This document shows positions 27,974 to 28,703 of a stretch of 28,703 nt of DNA, piece by piece. Every line of letters begins with the position of its first letter. Position 1 is the stretch's first letter. The notes under the pieces are model-generated. The model was not told the origin of the DNA. It saw nothing but the letters and a program-made list of their open reading frames with translations, and did no database searches. Both the position numbers and the translations under genes were made by a program. This DNA comes from Candidatus Margulisiibacteriota bacterium (GTDB taxonomy: Bacteria; Margulisbacteria; WOR-1; O2-12-FULL-45-9): NCBI GenBank assembly GCA_030018645.1, contig JASEHX010000005.1:1-28703 (forward strand). The letters are read 5' to 3'.

Positions 27974-27982
27974 TGCTATAAT
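27974..27982 (+). promoter_or_regulatory. Extended -10 of the TPM-domain gene
   Basis: TGCTATAAT at 27974-27982, identical to the nfnA box, 12 nt before the ATG at 27995. The leader would be about 5 nt. Confidence 0.55.
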
Positions 27983-27994
27983 TAACCCTGACAA

Positions 27995-28703
27995 ATGAGA
28001 TATAAATTATTTGGTGCTTTTTTGCTGCTGCTGATATCTTCGAGCTTAGTTTTTTCCGAAATGAAATTCCCCGAGCCATCCGGTTATGTTAATGATTATG
28101 CGAGTTTATTATCCTCTGGCGAAAGACAGCAATTAAATGCCCTGGCCCTTTCCTTAGAACAAAAAACCAGCGCTGAATTGGCGATTGCCATTGTCCAAAC
28201 CGTCAGCCCTTACGATATTGACCTTTATGCTGTCAAGCTTTTTGAAAAGTGGAAAATCGGCAAAAAAAGCAAAGATAACGGTGTTTTGATCCTTTTGGTT
28301 TTGCAGGAAAGAAAAATACGCATCGAAGTCGGTTATGGATTAGAAGGTGCTCTTCCCGACGCTCTGTGCGGTCAAATACTGGATGCTTACGCTATTCCCA
28401 ATTTTAAGGCCGGACAATACGGGAAAGGATTGATCGAAACCGCCCAAGCCGTTAGTCGGGCCATTTTTGGGGACAGCCGTGTAGTTGCGCCGGGTAAAAA
28501 GTTAACTTCAGAAGGCGGCCTTGGAAGTTATTTTTTGTACATTATTATAGCTTTAATTATTCTAGGCATAATATTTCGTAAAGGCGGTTCCATTTTTATG
28601 GGAGTAATTGGGGCCATTTGGGGAGCGTCGGAGGGGGGAGTGGTTGGCGCCATAACGGGTGCTTTGATCGGCTTTGTCTTTGGTTTCTGGGGTTGGCAGT
28701 TTA
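27995..28703 (+). CDS. TPM-domain protein (YgcG family), 3' end beyond the window
   Basis: The frame is open to the window end (236 codons). A signal peptide (hydrophobic 5-19, cleavage likely after VFS) is followed by the TPM domain at about 23-155: FPEPSGYVNDYASLLS, SAELAIAIVQTV, FEKWKIGKKSKDNGVLILLV and IRIEVGYGLEGALPD, the hallmark series of PF04536 proteins such as YgcG. Then come a membrane segment at about 175-187 and a Gly-rich hydrophobic region. Such proteins face the periplasm and have been linked to phosphatase activity or photosystem repair in other organisms; the role here is unknown. The C-terminus is often a Gly-rich tail, not visible. Confidence 0.85.
   Translation, partial: MRYKLFGAFLLLLISSSLVFSEMKFPEPSGYVNDYASLLSSGERQQLNALALSLEQKTSAELAIAIVQTVSPYDIDLYAVKLFEKWKIGKKSKDNGVLILLVLQERKIRIEVGYGLEGALPDALCGQILDAYAIPNFKAGQYGKGLIETAQAVSRAIFGDSRVVAPGKKLTSEGGLGSYFLYIIIALIILGIIFRKGGSIFMGVIGAIWGASEGGVVGAITGALIGFVFGFWGWQF

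Overview
The window is a dense run of bacterial chromosome with short intergenic gaps, many 1-28 bp gene overlaps and no rRNA, tRNA or CRISPR array. The organism appears to be an uncultivated diderm. A two-part LPS-transport protein (LptC/LptA-like) implies an outer membrane, RodA implies an elongating cell wall, and an NfnAB-type transhydrogenase together with LarB/LarC suggests an anaerobic, fermentative life. Several candidate lineages fit (for example Margulisbacteria/WOR-1, Omnitrophota, Elusimicrobiota); the sequence alone does not let me choose.

Layout. 1-3708 (+): 3' end of hisF, a short-chain prenyl diphosphate synthase, trpE and rodA. 9095-3705 (-): a zinc-ribbon protein, a HEPN/MNT toxin-antitoxin pair, rarA, larB, larC and an lptC-like gene, nearly all overlapping or a few bases apart. 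9611-9149 (-): a DUF4258/DUF2283 pair. 9738-13548 (+): a Dpp/Opp-type ABC transporter (two permeases, two ATPases, no binding protein) followed by a 3-methyladenine DNA glycosylase. 14281-13545 (-): a small protein plus a nucleotidyltransferase. 14410-18389 (+): a small unknown gene, ileS and a Thr-rich lipoprotein. 18493-22703 (+): purS, purQ and purL, with a foreign-looking two-gene cassette between purQ and purL. 23523-22812 (-): a second HEPN/MNT pair. 23612-25830 (+): nfnA-nfnB. 25835-28703 (+): queA, tgt and the start of a TPM-domain protein.

The most unusual signal cuts across these genes. At least a dozen short tracts with a strict 7-bp period (one with 8 bp), belonging to several unrelated sequence families, lie inside conserved housekeeping genes without breaking the frame: larB, larC, dppB, ileS (four clear, one weak), purL, nfnA, nfnB, queA (three) and the signal peptide of the lipoprotein. 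A second kind of element, 57-58 bp with a hairpin, is in frame in both the glycosylase and nfnB. Heptanucleotide STRRs are known from heterocystous cyanobacteria, but in-frame residence of many families in essential genes is not something I know as a described system.

One heptad family (CAAATGA/CAAATGT) also forms the two inverted ends of the 1.06-kb cassette between purQ and purL. The ends match at 32 of 41 positions as inverted repeats, and each holds a TTC-loop hairpin whose stem differs by two compensatory base-pair swaps. The cassette carries a four-helix-bundle (S23/Avd-like) gene and an AT-rich membrane protein gene. I propose it as a candidate undescribed mobile element.

A further pattern: nine genes that begin transcription units have a -10 or extended -10 box (TGnTATAAT type) only 5-12 nt before the start codon, which predicts leaderless or nearly leaderless mRNAs.
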